In this document: positions 41,986 to 50,300 of the stretch, piece after piece
Layout: each line of letters begins with the position of its first letter
Numbering within the stretch: position 1 is the stretch's first letter
Assembly (NCBI GenBank): GCA_009774345.1
Contig: VSNR01000001.1
Coordinates: 58,368-122,367, forward strand
From: Lachnospiraceae bacterium
GTDB lineage: Bacteria > Bacillota > Clostridia > Lachnospirales > Lachnospiraceae
DNA length: 64,000 bases
Reading direction: 5' to 3'
Notes under the pieces: model-generated
Seen by the model: the letters and a program-made list of their open reading frames with translations, nothing else
Database searches by the model: none
What the model was told of the DNA's origin: nothing
Translations under genes and position numbers: made by a program

Positions 41986-42774
41986 ATGTACAAGCATCAT
42001 GAGGAATCACTAGAGAATCTAAAAAATTATTTTTCAGGCAAAGAGGAAGTCATTGCGGTTATTTTTGGCGGCTCTGTCGCAAAGGGCTGTGCGCGCCCTG
42101 ATTCCGACCTTGACGCAATGGTGGTGGTCACAGACACCGCGTATGCGCTACGGGTGCAGCATAACAGCACAGCGGAGACGATTGAGGGGTACTGTACCTA
42201 TGAGGGCGGCTATTTTGACATCAAATATATGACAAAATCTTTTTTGGAGGATGCAGCCAAAAAGGGGAGCGAGCCTGCAAGAAATGCATTTATCAAGGCG
42301 CAGGTGCTCTTCACAAAAGATGCGGATATTCCGCAGATTGTCGAGAAAATCCCCGTCTTTCAGAAGCAGGAAAAAGAGGAAAAAATGCTTTCTTTTTATG
42401 CGGATTTCTGGCTGAACTATTATTATTTTCTGAAATCCTGCCCGCTTGACGGGTATATGAAGCTCCACGCGGTGAATGAAGTGCTCTACAGCATCTACCG
42501 CATGATTTTGCAGGAGCATGAGATTTTATTTCCATGTAACAGGCGGCTGGAAGAATTTGTGGCAGATCTATCAGAGGAGACGGCGGCACTCACAGACTTG
42601 GGAAAAAGGGCGGCGCAGTCGCAGCAGATGTCAGATGTGGATGCGTTTGTAGACTTTTTCAAGCAGATTACGACGTATCAGGAACCGAGAGAGATCGGCA
42701 ATGTGCTGTCCCAATATACGAAGGATTATGAGCAGTGGTGGAGAGAGCCCAGACCCAATATCAATGAGTGGTAA
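41986..42774 (+). CDS. Nucleotidyltransferase (antibiotic/tRNA-type fold)
   Basis: The 262-residue protein has the Pol-beta-type motif FGGSVAKGCARPDSDLDAMV (G-S...D-x-D) at about 27-46, with a further acidic residue in YFDIKYM near 80, followed by a helical domain. Such enzymes transfer nucleotides to aminoglycosides or other small acceptors. The resistance specificity cannot be read. GGAGGAAAGAGAGG precedes ATG 41986. Confidence 0.8.
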   Translation: MYKHHEESLENLKNYFSGKEEVIAVIFGGSVAKGCARPDSDLDAMVVVTDTAYALRVQHNSTAETIEGYCTYEGGYFDIKYMTKSFLEDAAKKGSEPARNAFIKAQVLFTKDADIPQIVEKIPVFQKQEKEEKMLSFYADFWLNYYYFLKSCPLDGYMKLHAVNEVLYSIYRMILQEHEILFPCNRRLEEFVADLSEETAALTDLGKRAAQSQQMSDVDAFVDFFKQITTYQEPREIGNVLSQYTKDYEQWWREPRPNINEW

Positions 42775-42804
42775 GGCTAAACACATTGCAGGAGGATACA
42801 GCAG

Positions 42805-43380
42805 ATGACGGATACAAAATACGAACCCGCCGACATTGAGATCTATGTCAGGAACAAGGGACTGGTGCTAAAAGAGAAGTCCCTTGTGGCTTTTGACCCA
42901 TACAGCAAAAAGATACTTGGGATTGGGGATGAGGCGCAAGCGCTTGCAGCGCAGGATTTAGAAAGTGTTGCGGTGCAGTCACCGCTGCGGCAGGGGCTGG
43001 TCGCAGACTATACGATGGCGGACAGGATGTTTCGGCACATGCTGCAAAAGGCATATGGCAAAAAACGCTTTTTTAAGCCGAATATCGCAGTTGGCGGCAT
43101 ACCGCGAAATATTACAGAAGTCGAGAAAAAAGCTTTCGAGGATTTGATGTTTCAGATCGGTGCCAGAATGGTGACGATTTTTGAGTGTTCTTATGAGAAA
43201 TACAAAAAGGAAATGACCGTCGTTGCACCCGAAAAATTAGACGCACTCCATGTGATCATTGTTATCACCCAAAATGAGCCAGAGCGCTATATTGCAGAAG
43301 AGCTTGCGAACGTGTTGCAATATGCGCAGGAGCAGGGCATCTCTGCCGACAGAGTGGGGGAGATACTGCGGGAGGTATGA
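42805..43380 (+). CDS. Short MreB-like protein
   Basis: The 191-residue protein resembles the first half of MreB/Mbl: IYVRNKGLVLKEKSLVAFDP, ILGIGDEAQAL, LRQGLVADYTMADRMFRHML and RNITEVEKKAFED align with subdomain I of the actin fold. MreB proteins have about 340 residues, so the C-terminal half with the second phosphate loop and most of the ATP site is absent. The N-terminal phosphate-1 motif is also missing. The tail from about 140 is unlike MreB. It may be a stable adaptor or a remnant. GGAGGATACAGC precedes ATG 42805. Confidence 0.65.
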   Translation: MTDTKYEPADIEIYVRNKGLVLKEKSLVAFDPYSKKILGIGDEAQALAAQDLESVAVQSPLRQGLVADYTMADRMFRHMLQKAYGKKRFFKPNIAVGGIPRNITEVEKKAFEDLMFQIGARMVTIFECSYEKYKKEMTVVAPEKLDALHVIIVITQNEPERYIAEELANVLQYAQEQGISADRVGEILREV

Positions 43381-43407
43381 GCAGCCGTATATATAAATTG
43401 ATTTTTA

Positions 43408-43436
43408 TTGAGATATGTCAAATTTTATGTTATAAT
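43408..43436 (+). promoter_or_regulatory. Promoter of the toxin-like peptide mRNA
   Basis: TTGAGA (43408-43413) and TATAAT (43431-43436) have a 17-bp spacer. The transcript would start near 43443. Confidence 0.75.
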
Positions 43437-43481
43437 GAGCTGGTATAATTGAACATAAAGCAGGATGCGATTTTAAAGATG

Positions 43482-43507
43482 CCCTCTAGTCTAATGAAAG
43501 AGGGTGG
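43482..43507 (+). promoter_or_regulatory. Hairpin that masks the toxin ribosome binding site
   Basis: CCCTCT (43482-43487) pairs with AGAGGG (43499-43504), the core of the ribosome binding site AGAGGGTGG before ATG 43513. The same CCCTCT/GAGGG arrangement is kept in the second copy at 52052. Masking of this kind is common in type I toxin mRNAs. Confidence 0.6.
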
Positions 43508-43512
43508 TGCCC

Positions 43513-43593
43513 ATGAGCGTGATGGAAGTTTTGACATTATTGCTTGTTATTTTTGCGGCTCTGTCTTACATAGACAATCATAAAAAGAAATAG
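43513..43593 (+). CDS. 26-residue hydrophobic peptide, type I (holin-like) toxin candidate
   Basis: The peptide begins MSVMEVLTLLLVIFAALSY, a single membrane-spanning stretch, and ends in the basic tail IDNHKKK. This plan (short N-terminus, one helix, lysine-rich end) fits the Hol_Tox-like/type I toxin peptides of Firmicutes, which insert in the membrane and depolarise it. Length is at the short end. It has a strong but masked ribosome binding site, its own promoter, a terminator at 43700, and a convergent antisense RNA that overlaps its 3' end. The stop TAG 43591-43593 is part of the antisense terminator stem. Confidence 0.7.
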   Translation: MSVMEVLTLLLVIFAALSYIDNHKKK

Positions 43594-43682
43594 CATCCCA
43601 CCGCCCAAGGTATGATGCTAAATTCTTGTAAGAAAAACTTTTACTGAGGGCAGATCGGAACTCGTGTCCGATATACCTTTCT
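43583..43682 (-). ncRNA. Antisense RNA (antitoxin) to the toxin mRNA
   Basis: The minus-strand promoter at 43717-43689 would start an RNA near 43682. It would end at a hairpin whose arms are TAGCATC (43591-43597) and GATGCTA (43614-43620), followed on the minus strand by TTTCTTTTT. The RNA is about 100 nt, contains a second hairpin ATCGGA/TCCGAT (near 43654-43672), and is complementary to the 3' part of the toxin transcript. The ends are estimates. Confidence 0.65.
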
Positions 43683-43688
43683 AAGTAG

Positions 43689-43717
43689 ATTATACACTAG
43701 AGCCGTTTGTTTTGCAA
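43689..43717 (-). promoter_or_regulatory. Antisense RNA promoter
   Basis: On the minus strand TTGCAA (43717-43712) and TATAAT (43694-43689) have a 17-bp spacer, a near-consensus promoter. Confidence 0.75.
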
Positions 43718-43728
43718 GTGGCTCTTTT
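43700..43728 (+). terminator. Terminator of the toxin mRNA
   Basis: GAGCCGTTTG (43700-43709) pairs with CAAGTGGCTC (43715-43724; two G-U pairs) around a 5-nt loop and is followed by TTTT. The left arm and loop overlap the antisense promoter. Confidence 0.7.
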
Positions 43729-43758
43729 CAGTTTGTTTTTCTGGTAGACACAATAGGT

Positions 43759-43891
43759 GTTACTGTTCACTCCGTTCCAGTAACAGGTAAAAATCCATGC
43801 AAAATCACCTTCGGTGATGGATTTTTACTTGGCTGCGGTACGTTTTGTCACGGACTTTGCAGTAAATGCAAAGTCCTGTCTGAACAGTAAC
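43759..43891. repeat. Palindromic element with internal hairpins (MITE-like)
   Basis: The ends are exact inverted repeats, GTTACTGTTCA (43759-43769) and TGAACAGTAAC (43881-43891). Inside lie two perfect hairpins: GTAAAAATCCAT (43787-43798) with ATGGATTTTTAC (43817-43828), which itself encloses ATCACC/GGTGAT, and GGACTTTGCA (43852-43861) with TGCAAAGTCC (43867-43876). There is no reading frame. It could be a miniature inverted-repeat element, a repetitive palindromic unit or a structured RNA. Confidence 0.65.
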
Positions 43892-43944
43892 CAATAGTTC
43901 TGCTAAGAGTAATGTAATAATTTGTTATGAAGAGAGGTATGTAT

Positions 43945-44454
43945 ATGCGGTTTCAATATTGTCCCCATTGTGGGAAAAAAGCAGAAATGAGACAGGTCGG
44001 AGACGAGGGGGTGATTCCTTACTGTGCAGTGTGCGAAGTGCCGCTGTGGGATCTGTTCACGACCAGCATCATTGCGGCGGTTGTCAATGAGTATGATGAG
44101 GTTGCGCTGCTGCGTCAGGATTACGTTTCGACTACAAACCATGTGTGTGTTGCCGGTGTCATGAAACCCGGGGAGTCCGCTGAGGAAACAGTGGTGCGCG
44201 AAATTTCAGAGGAGCTTGGCTTGCGCGTGAAGTCCTTAAAATACATAAAAAGTTATCCATATGAAAAGAAGGAAATGCTGATGCTGGGCTTTCAGGCAGT
44301 GGTTGATAAACAAGAGTTTATATTGTCAGGGGAGGTCGATGCAGCCGAGTGGGTAAGGTTTGAGGACGCGCTGCCCCTGCTGCGGGAGGGCAGTATCGCA
44401 TGGCAGCTTGTCAAAGCTGTGACAGGAGGACAGGATGATTTACCTGACCGGTGA
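43945..44454 (+). CDS. Zinc-ribbon Nudix hydrolase
   Basis: The protein has an N-terminal zinc ribbon (YCPHCGKK and YCAVCEVP) and a Nudix domain with an intact box: GVMKPGESAEETVVREISEE followed by LGL. The layout resembles NudC-type and related enzymes that cleave NAD-like or nucleoside diphosphate-X compounds. ATG 43945 is preferred since AGAGAGG at 43931-43937 is 7 nt before it; ATG 43927 and 43939 are too early or too near. The metallophosphoesterase gene overlaps its end by 20 bp. Confidence 0.85.
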   Translation: MRFQYCPHCGKKAEMRQVGDEGVIPYCAVCEVPLWDLFTTSIIAAVVNEYDEVALLRQDYVSTTNHVCVAGVMKPGESAEETVVREISEELGLRVKSLKYIKSYPYEKKEMLMLGFQAVVDKQEFILSGEVDAAEWVRFEDALPLLREGSIAWQLVKAVTGGQDDLPDR

Positions 44455-45262
44455 CTGCCACGGGGAATTTGGGCGGTTTTCGAAAAAACAGAGAATGCGG
44501 CTTCCTTTTGAACTGACGCCAGATGATTTTGTTGTGATCTGCGGGGATATGGGGCTTTTGTGGGCTGAGGACAAGGAATTTGCCTATTATCAAAAATGGC
44601 TCTCTGCGTTGCCTTTTACAATTCTGTGGATACAGGGAAATCATGAGAACTATGATCTGATTGCCAAGTATCCTGTCTGTATGTGGCATGGCGGAAAAGT
44701 GCGGCACATTGTGCCAGACAAAATTATTCTGCTGGAACGGGGACAGGTTTTTACGATTGAAGAAAAGCGTTTTTTTACATTTGGCGGCGCCTCGACGCAT
44801 GACATACAGGGAGGCATTCTGGACAAAACGTCACCAACGTATGAAAAAGACAGAAGACGCGCAAACAAGCGCGGTCTGCCGTACCGTGTGAGGGGCGTGT
44901 CGTGGTGGGCGCAGGAGCTTCCGTCTGAGCAAGAGATGCAGGAGGGCAGAGAAAATCTGCGCAAAGCAGGCAGTCAGGTGGATTATGTCATCACGCACTG
45001 CCTTGCAGGTAAAATGCAGGACAGACTGGAAGCAATTCTTGGCGCAGGGGAGGGATTAGCGCACGGGTACAGGGTGCATGAAAAAGATATCCTGACCGCA
45101 TATTTTGACGAGCTTGAGACAATGCTGCAATATAAGCACTGGTTTTGCGGGCATTATCATGTGAATCTCACGCTGGATGAACGACACACGGTGCTCTATC
45201 AGCAGTTCATTGCGCTGGAACATCCGTCAGGGCAAGGGACTCATTTTTGCACACTTCCCTGA
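44435..45262 (+). CDS. Calcineurin-like metallophosphoesterase
   Basis: The 275-residue protein has all metal-ligand motifs: LTGDCHGEF, ICGDMGLLW, IQGNHENYD, ITHCLAG and CGHYHVN. It cleaves phosphate mono- or diesters with two metals. The translational overlap with the Nudix gene and the convergent NADAR gene suggest a nucleotide or ADP-ribose substrate, but that is inference. The last 56 bp overlap the 3' end of the NADAR gene on the other strand. GACAGGAGGA is the ribosome binding site. Confidence 0.9.
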   Translation: MIYLTGDCHGEFGRFSKKQRMRLPFELTPDDFVVICGDMGLLWAEDKEFAYYQKWLSALPFTILWIQGNHENYDLIAKYPVCMWHGGKVRHIVPDKIILLERGQVFTIEEKRFFTFGGASTHDIQGGILDKTSPTYEKDRRRANKRGLPYRVRGVSWWAQELPSEQEMQEGRENLRKAGSQVDYVITHCLAGKMQDRLEAILGAGEGLAHGYRVHEKDILTAYFDELETMLQYKHWFCGHYHVNLTLDERHTVLYQQFIALEHPSGQGTHFCTLP

Positions 45263-46052
45263 GCACATCACGCACTTCCATCAGTGCAAATCCAAGCAGG
45301 TTCTGTCCGTTCCATTTGAGCGGATTTTGAGCGGTTTTGTCTGTCTCAGCCATCTTGATTCCCCAGATGCCGTCATAGGGACTGGCTTCAACTAAGACTT
45401 TATTTCCTGTCTGTAGCAGGAAATTTTTTAGCTGGGGATTCTGCGAGAATTTCAGGTAGTTTCCGTTTAAAATAATGGCGTATTTTGTCTGTTTCCATAT
45501 GGATTCATTAAAGTGCTGCACTTGCTGTCCAAGGGCTTTGATGCGCTGAGGGCTTTTGCTGGACAGAATGCGCTGCCGCATTTCCTCGTCATCGAACAAA
45601 AGTGCCTTCTGCGCCATCATATACTGTTCCATACAACAATAGTGCTGTGTGCCGCAAACAAAAGGGGAGGTCTGCCACTGGCTGAGACAGCCCTTGCCGG
45701 TCTGCGGTTTCCAGAACATACAATATTTAAAGCGTTTTCCCATTCGGTATTCCTTGCGAAGCTGTTCTAAAGAATACTTTGCAGCACCGCCTTTTTGCCA
45801 CAAGGCAATGCGAAATTCGCCGCGCGTGTAATAAATACAGTCGTCATTTTCATGCCAAAAGCCCTTCCATGACGGCGGTTCAGGAAACAGTTCCTGATAT
45901 CGTGCCGCTTCTTCACCGGAGAGTGTCTCATACCATTTTTTCCATTTTATCAAATCATCTTTGCCAGCGCCCGCCTGCCAGCCGGCAGAGCTGCGTTCCA
46001 GTTCAGGGTGGGCGAGCCATAACGGCAGCAGCAGTTGTCTGTTTTCGGTCAT
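45207..46052 (-). CDS. NADAR family protein with N-terminal extension
   Basis: The 281-residue protein has a C-terminal NADAR domain (about 120-270): CMEQYMMAQKALLF, NESIWKQTKYAIILNGNYLK, VLVEASPYDGIWGIKM and WNGQNLLGFALMEVRDVL are all typical. NADAR enzymes remove or process ADP-ribose conjugates, including guanine ADP-ribosylation, and some act as antitoxins. The first 110 residues are a separate region (WLAHPELERSSAGWQAGAGK) without a known motif. ATG 46052 has AAAGGAGGCAG before it; the frame further upstream to 46163 has no ribosome binding site. No DarT-like toxin is adjacent. Confidence 0.8.
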   Translation of the reverse strand: MTENRQLLLPLWLAHPELERSSAGWQAGAGKDDLIKWKKWYETLSGEEAARYQELFPEPPSWKGFWHENDDCIYYTRGEFRIALWQKGGAAKYSLEQLRKEYRMGKRFKYCMFWKPQTGKGCLSQWQTSPFVCGTQHYCCMEQYMMAQKALLFDDEEMRQRILSSKSPQRIKALGQQVQHFNESIWKQTKYAIILNGNYLKFSQNPQLKNFLLQTGNKVLVEASPYDGIWGIKMAETDKTAQNPLKWNGQNLLGFALMEVRDVLREVCKNESLALTDVPAQ

Positions 46053-46125
46053 TTTTTCTGCCTCCTTTGTCAAGGATTTTATGGATGCCTGTTTATCGCA
46101 TGGCAGCTTGTCAGGGTTATCATGC

Positions 46126-46245
46126 TCATTGATACATCTCCTGAAAAGTGACAAGCGTGGCATTTCCTAGCTGATTTGCCGCATCAAGACAGGCTTGGGT
46201 AAAATCAGATTTCGAGGAAAGTTCGTTCCTTCTGCCGATAAACAT
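46126..46245 (-). pseudogene. Possible N-terminal stub of an ATPase gene
   Basis: A 39-codon minus-strand frame with ribosome binding site AAGGAAGGG starts MFIGRRNELSSKSDF and stops at 46126. MFIGRRNEL is how many DUF234/archaeal-ATPase-type P-loop proteins begin, but the P-loop itself is absent. The rest of the 46053-46331 gap holds nothing I recognise. Confidence 0.3.
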
Positions 46246-46331
46246 CTTGAGAATCCCTTCCTTTTATTTAAGTCATTGTAGCATAGAATATGGAACATGC
46301 CAAGAAAAAATAAAATGAGAATACAAGTACA

Positions 46332-46360
46332 TTGTTTTTGTATGAAATTTCATGTATGAT
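46332..46360 (+). promoter_or_regulatory. Promoter with palindromic spacer for the DUF4869 gene
   Basis: TTGTTT (46332-46337) and TATGAT (46355-46360) have a 17-bp spacer that contains the perfect palindrome ATGAAATTTCAT (46342-46353), a likely repressor site. Confidence 0.5.
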
Positions 46361-46407
46361 AGGAACAGGGGTAAATGCTAAGACATTGGCAGAAAGGGAG
46401 TAATGAT

Positions 46408-46857
46408 ATGCTGAAAATTGTTTTCGGAGAAATTGGGAACGCGGTATTCCATCCGCCGACGTATTTTGACAATCAATATGAGGATGCGTGGATCACCAAT
46501 CCCCTGACGGTGGAAATGATTCGTGACATTGACAAGTCGGAGGTGATCAGCGAACATCTGATACAAAGTCCAGTGCTGGGGCCTATTTCTACGAAAGAGC
46601 TGTCAGGCGGTGTAAAGACACTGATATTGATGGCTTTTGACGAGTCTGGAAAAATTTTTAATGCCTCCTTATGCGGGGATAACTGCGCAAAATGGATTGT
46701 GGACATTGCAAAAAGGAAAGAGCTGACGATCAATCTGCATCATGTGATGGATTTTAGCGCAGTGGGTGCATTTGACGCGCTCATGCTCAACTCTGAACAA
46801 ATGATTCATCACTATAATGAATATCTTGACGAGGCAATCGGAATAAAGGAGCGGTGA
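46408..46857 (+). CDS. DUF4869 family protein
   Basis: The 149-residue soluble protein begins MLKIVFGEIGNAVFHPPTYF and contains LSGGVKTLILMAFDES and ASLCGDNCAKWI, the family hallmarks. DUF4869 genes are common in Lachnospiraceae and their role is unknown; I know of no catalytic residues. ATG 46408 has AAAGGGAG before it; the frame extends back to 46375 without support. Confidence 0.8.
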   Translation: MLKIVFGEIGNAVFHPPTYFDNQYEDAWITNPLTVEMIRDIDKSEVISEHLIQSPVLGPISTKELSGGVKTLILMAFDESGKIFNASLCGDNCAKWIVDIAKRKELTINLHHVMDFSAVGAFDALMLNSEQMIHHYNEYLDEAIGIKER

Positions 46858-46899
46858 CGAACGCGAAGCGAAAGATAAATAAGAAAGAGGGAATTCAAA

Positions 46900-47313
46900 A
46901 TGTGGTTATTATATGCACTGCTGTCCGCTGTATTTGCGGCGTTGACCTCCATACTGGCAAAGATCGGCATAGAGGGTGTGAACTCGAATCTTGCAACTGC
47001 CATCAGAACAGTGGTGGTGGTCGTGATGGCATGGGGGATGGTGTTCCTGACGAATGCACAGGGCGGCATCGCACAGATCGGAAGAAAGAGCTGGCTGTTT
47101 CTAATCTTATCAGGACTTGCGACAGGGGCATCATGGCTGTGCTATTACCGGGCGCTACAGCTTGGCGAAGTTTCTAAGGTGGTGCCAATTGACAAGCTGA
47201 GTGTCGTCATCACACTTGTATTGGGATTTGTCATTCTGCACGAGCAGTTTAGCTTCAAATCGCTGATTGGATGTATTTTGATCGGCGCGGGAACATGGGT
47301 GATGGTGTTGTGA
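46900..47313 (+). CDS. EamA-type small membrane transporter
   Basis: The 137-residue protein has four to five hydrophobic helices and one EamA repeat (ALLSAVFAALTSILAKIGI at the start; YYRALQLGEVSKVVPIDKLS in the middle; GCILIGAGTWVMVL at the end). Single-repeat members work as dimers in drug/metabolite transport. GAAAGAGGG precedes ATG 46900. The dnaE gene starts 50 bp later. Confidence 0.85.
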   Translation: MWLLYALLSAVFAALTSILAKIGIEGVNSNLATAIRTVVVVVMAWGMVFLTNAQGGIAQIGRKSWLFLILSGLATGASWLCYYRALQLGEVSKVVPIDKLSVVITLVLGFVILHEQFSFKSLIGCILIGAGTWVMVL

Positions 47314-47363
47314 AGCAGGAATAGAGAAATAGATTAAGATACATCTAAGAACAGGAGGAAACG

Positions 47364-50300
47364 ATGGCATTTACACATCTGCATGTGCATACGGAGTACA
47401 GTCTCCTCGACGGCTCCAATAAAATCAAAGAATACGTCAAGCGCGTCAAGGAGCTTGGCATGGACAGTGCGGCAATTACAGACCACGGCGTGATGTACGG
47501 CGTGATTGATTTCTATAAAGAAGCAAAGGCAAACGGCGTCAAGCCGATTCTCGGCTGCGAGGTCTACGTCGCGCCCAATTCGCGGTTTGACAAGGAGACC
47601 GGCGGCGGAGAGGAGCGTTATCATCATCTGGTGCTGCTGGCAGAAAACAATGCAGGCTATGCCAATTTGATGAAAATCGTCAGCAAGGGATTTACAGAAG
47701 GGTATTATTATAAGCCGCGTGTGGACATGGAAGTTCTTGAGCAGTATCATGAGGGAATTATCGCGCTCTCAGCATGTCTTGCAGGCGAGGTGCCAAGACT
47801 GCTTGCAAAGGGGCTGTATGAGGAGGCAAAAAAGACGGCGCTCAAGTATGAAGCCTGTTTTGGAAAGGGGAACTATTTTTTCGAGTTACAGGATCATGGG
47901 ATTCCAGACCAGCGCACCGTCAACACCGCGCTGCTGCGCATGAGCAAGGAGCTGGACATACCGCTTGTGGCGACGAACGATATCCACTATACCTATGCGG
48001 AGGACGAGAAGTCACACGATATCCTGCTGTGTATCCAGACAGCGAAAAAGGTTTCTGACGAGGACCGGATGCGCTACGAGGGAGGACAGTACTATGTCAA
48101 GAGCGAGCTGGAAATGCGAGGATTGTTTCCCTATGCGCAGCAGGCGATTGACAATACGGCCATGATTGCGGACCGCTGCAATGTGGAGATTGAATTTGGC
48201 GTGACGAAGCTGCCCAAGTTTGAGGTGCCTACAGGATACGATTCGTGGAGCTACCTCAACAAGCTCTGTGCCGATGGATTAAAGGAGCGTTATCCCGAGG
48301 ATGATGGAACAATCCGGGAAAAACTCGACTATGAGTTAGGCGTCATCCAGAAGATGGGGTATGTCGATTATTTCCTGATTGTCTGGGATTTTATCAACTG
48401 GGCGAGGGAGCATGATATTCCAGTTGGACCCGGGCGCGGCTCGGCAGCAGGGAGCATTGTATCGTACTGCCTGCATATCACGAATATTGACCCTATCCGC
48501 TACAGCCTGCTGTTTGAGCGTTTTTTGAATCCCGAGCGTGTGTCCATGCCCGATATTGATATTGATTTCTGCTATGAGCGCAGGCAGGAGGTCATTGATT
48601 ACGTCAGTGAGAAATATGGGCATGATAAGGTGGTGCAGATCGTGACCTTTGGTACGATGGCGGCAAAAGGGGTGATACGCGATGTCGGGCGTGCATTGGA
48701 TCTTCCTTATAATTATGTGGACGGGATTGCCAAGATGATACCGAGCGAAAACAACGCGCCAGTCAGCATCACGCGCGCGCTTGAGATGAATCCTGAATTT
48801 CGGTCGATGTACAAACAGGATGAACAGGTGCAGTATTTGATAGATATGTGCAAAAGACTTGAAGGACTGCCGCGCCATACCTCCATGCATGCAGCAGGCG
48901 TCGTGATCTGCCAGAAGCCCGCGGACGAGTTTGTCCCACTGTCGCGCGGTAGTGACGGTGCCATCACGACACAGTTTACAATGACCACCATCGAGGAGCT
49001 GGGACTGTTAAAGATGGATTTCTTGGGACTGCGCACACTGACCGTGATCAAGGATGCAGTGGATAATGTGGAGAAAACGACAGGGGTTCACATTGATATT
49101 GATGCGATTGACTATGATGATAAAAAAGTGCTGATGTCCCTTGGGACGGGAAAGACAGACGGCGTGTTCCAGCTTGAAAGTCAGGGCATGAAAAACTTTA
49201 TGAAGGAGCTAAAACCGCAGAACCTTGAGGATGTGATCGCAGGCATCTCCCTCTATCGCCCAGGGCCGATGGATTTTATCCCCGCATATATCCGCGGAAA
49301 AAATAATCATGACGCAGTCACTTACGCCTGCCCTCAGCTCGAGCCGATTCTTGCGCCCACCTACGGCTGTATCGTCTATCAGGAGCAGGTGATGCAGATT
49401 GTGCGGGATCTTGGCGGATATACGCTGGGGCGCAGCGACTTGGTGCGGCGTGCGATGAGCAAGAAAAAGGCGTATGTCATGGAGCAGGAGCGCAAAAACT
49501 TTGTGCATGGCAATGTCGAGGAGGGCGTGCCGGGCTGTGTGGCGTGCGGCATTTCCGAGGCGGTGGCAGATCAGATTTATGGGACGATGATGGATTTCGC
49601 AAGGTATGCATTTAACAAGTCCCATGCGGCGTGTTATGCGGTTGTCGCCTACCAGACCGCGTATTTGAAATATTACTATCCAGTGGAATTTATGGCGGCA
49701 TTATTGACCTCGGTGATCGACAATGCCTCAAAAGTTTCGGAGTATATCATGGTCTGCAAAAGTATGGGGATTCAGATTCTGCCGCCGGATATCAACGAAG
49801 GAGAGTGCGGATTTTCCGTATCAGACGGTGCGATACGCTATGCGCTGAATGCGATCAAGAGTGTCGGCAAAAACGTTATTGACCAGATTACAGCCGAGCG
49901 GAATGCACATGGGAAATTTCAGGATTTGAAAGACTTTATAGAGCGGACACAGAATGTTGAACTCAATAAGCGCGCCATTGAGAATTTTATTAAGGCGGGG
50001 GCATTTGACAGTTTTGGCGCGACCAGAAAGCAGCTGATGAGTGTCTATGGGCAGATTCTCGACAGTGTGGTACACAGCAAACGCGGTGTGACAGCGGGGC
50101 AGATGTCTCTGTTTGACATTGTTTCGGAAGAGGATAAGAAGGAGCTTGAGATTCCGATGCCCAATGTCGGGGAGTATGAGAAAGAACTGCTGCTCAGCTT
50201 TGAGAAGGAGGTGCTGGGGTTTTATGTCAGCGGTCATCCAATGCAGGAATACGAAGCGCTGTGGGAAAAGCGCATCTCAGCGAGAACTTCGGATTTTTAT

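Noticed and set aside
43381..43944. CRISPR array or tRNA gene in the hairpin-rich gap
   Set aside because: There are no evenly spaced direct repeats, and none of the hairpins fits a tRNA cloverleaf.
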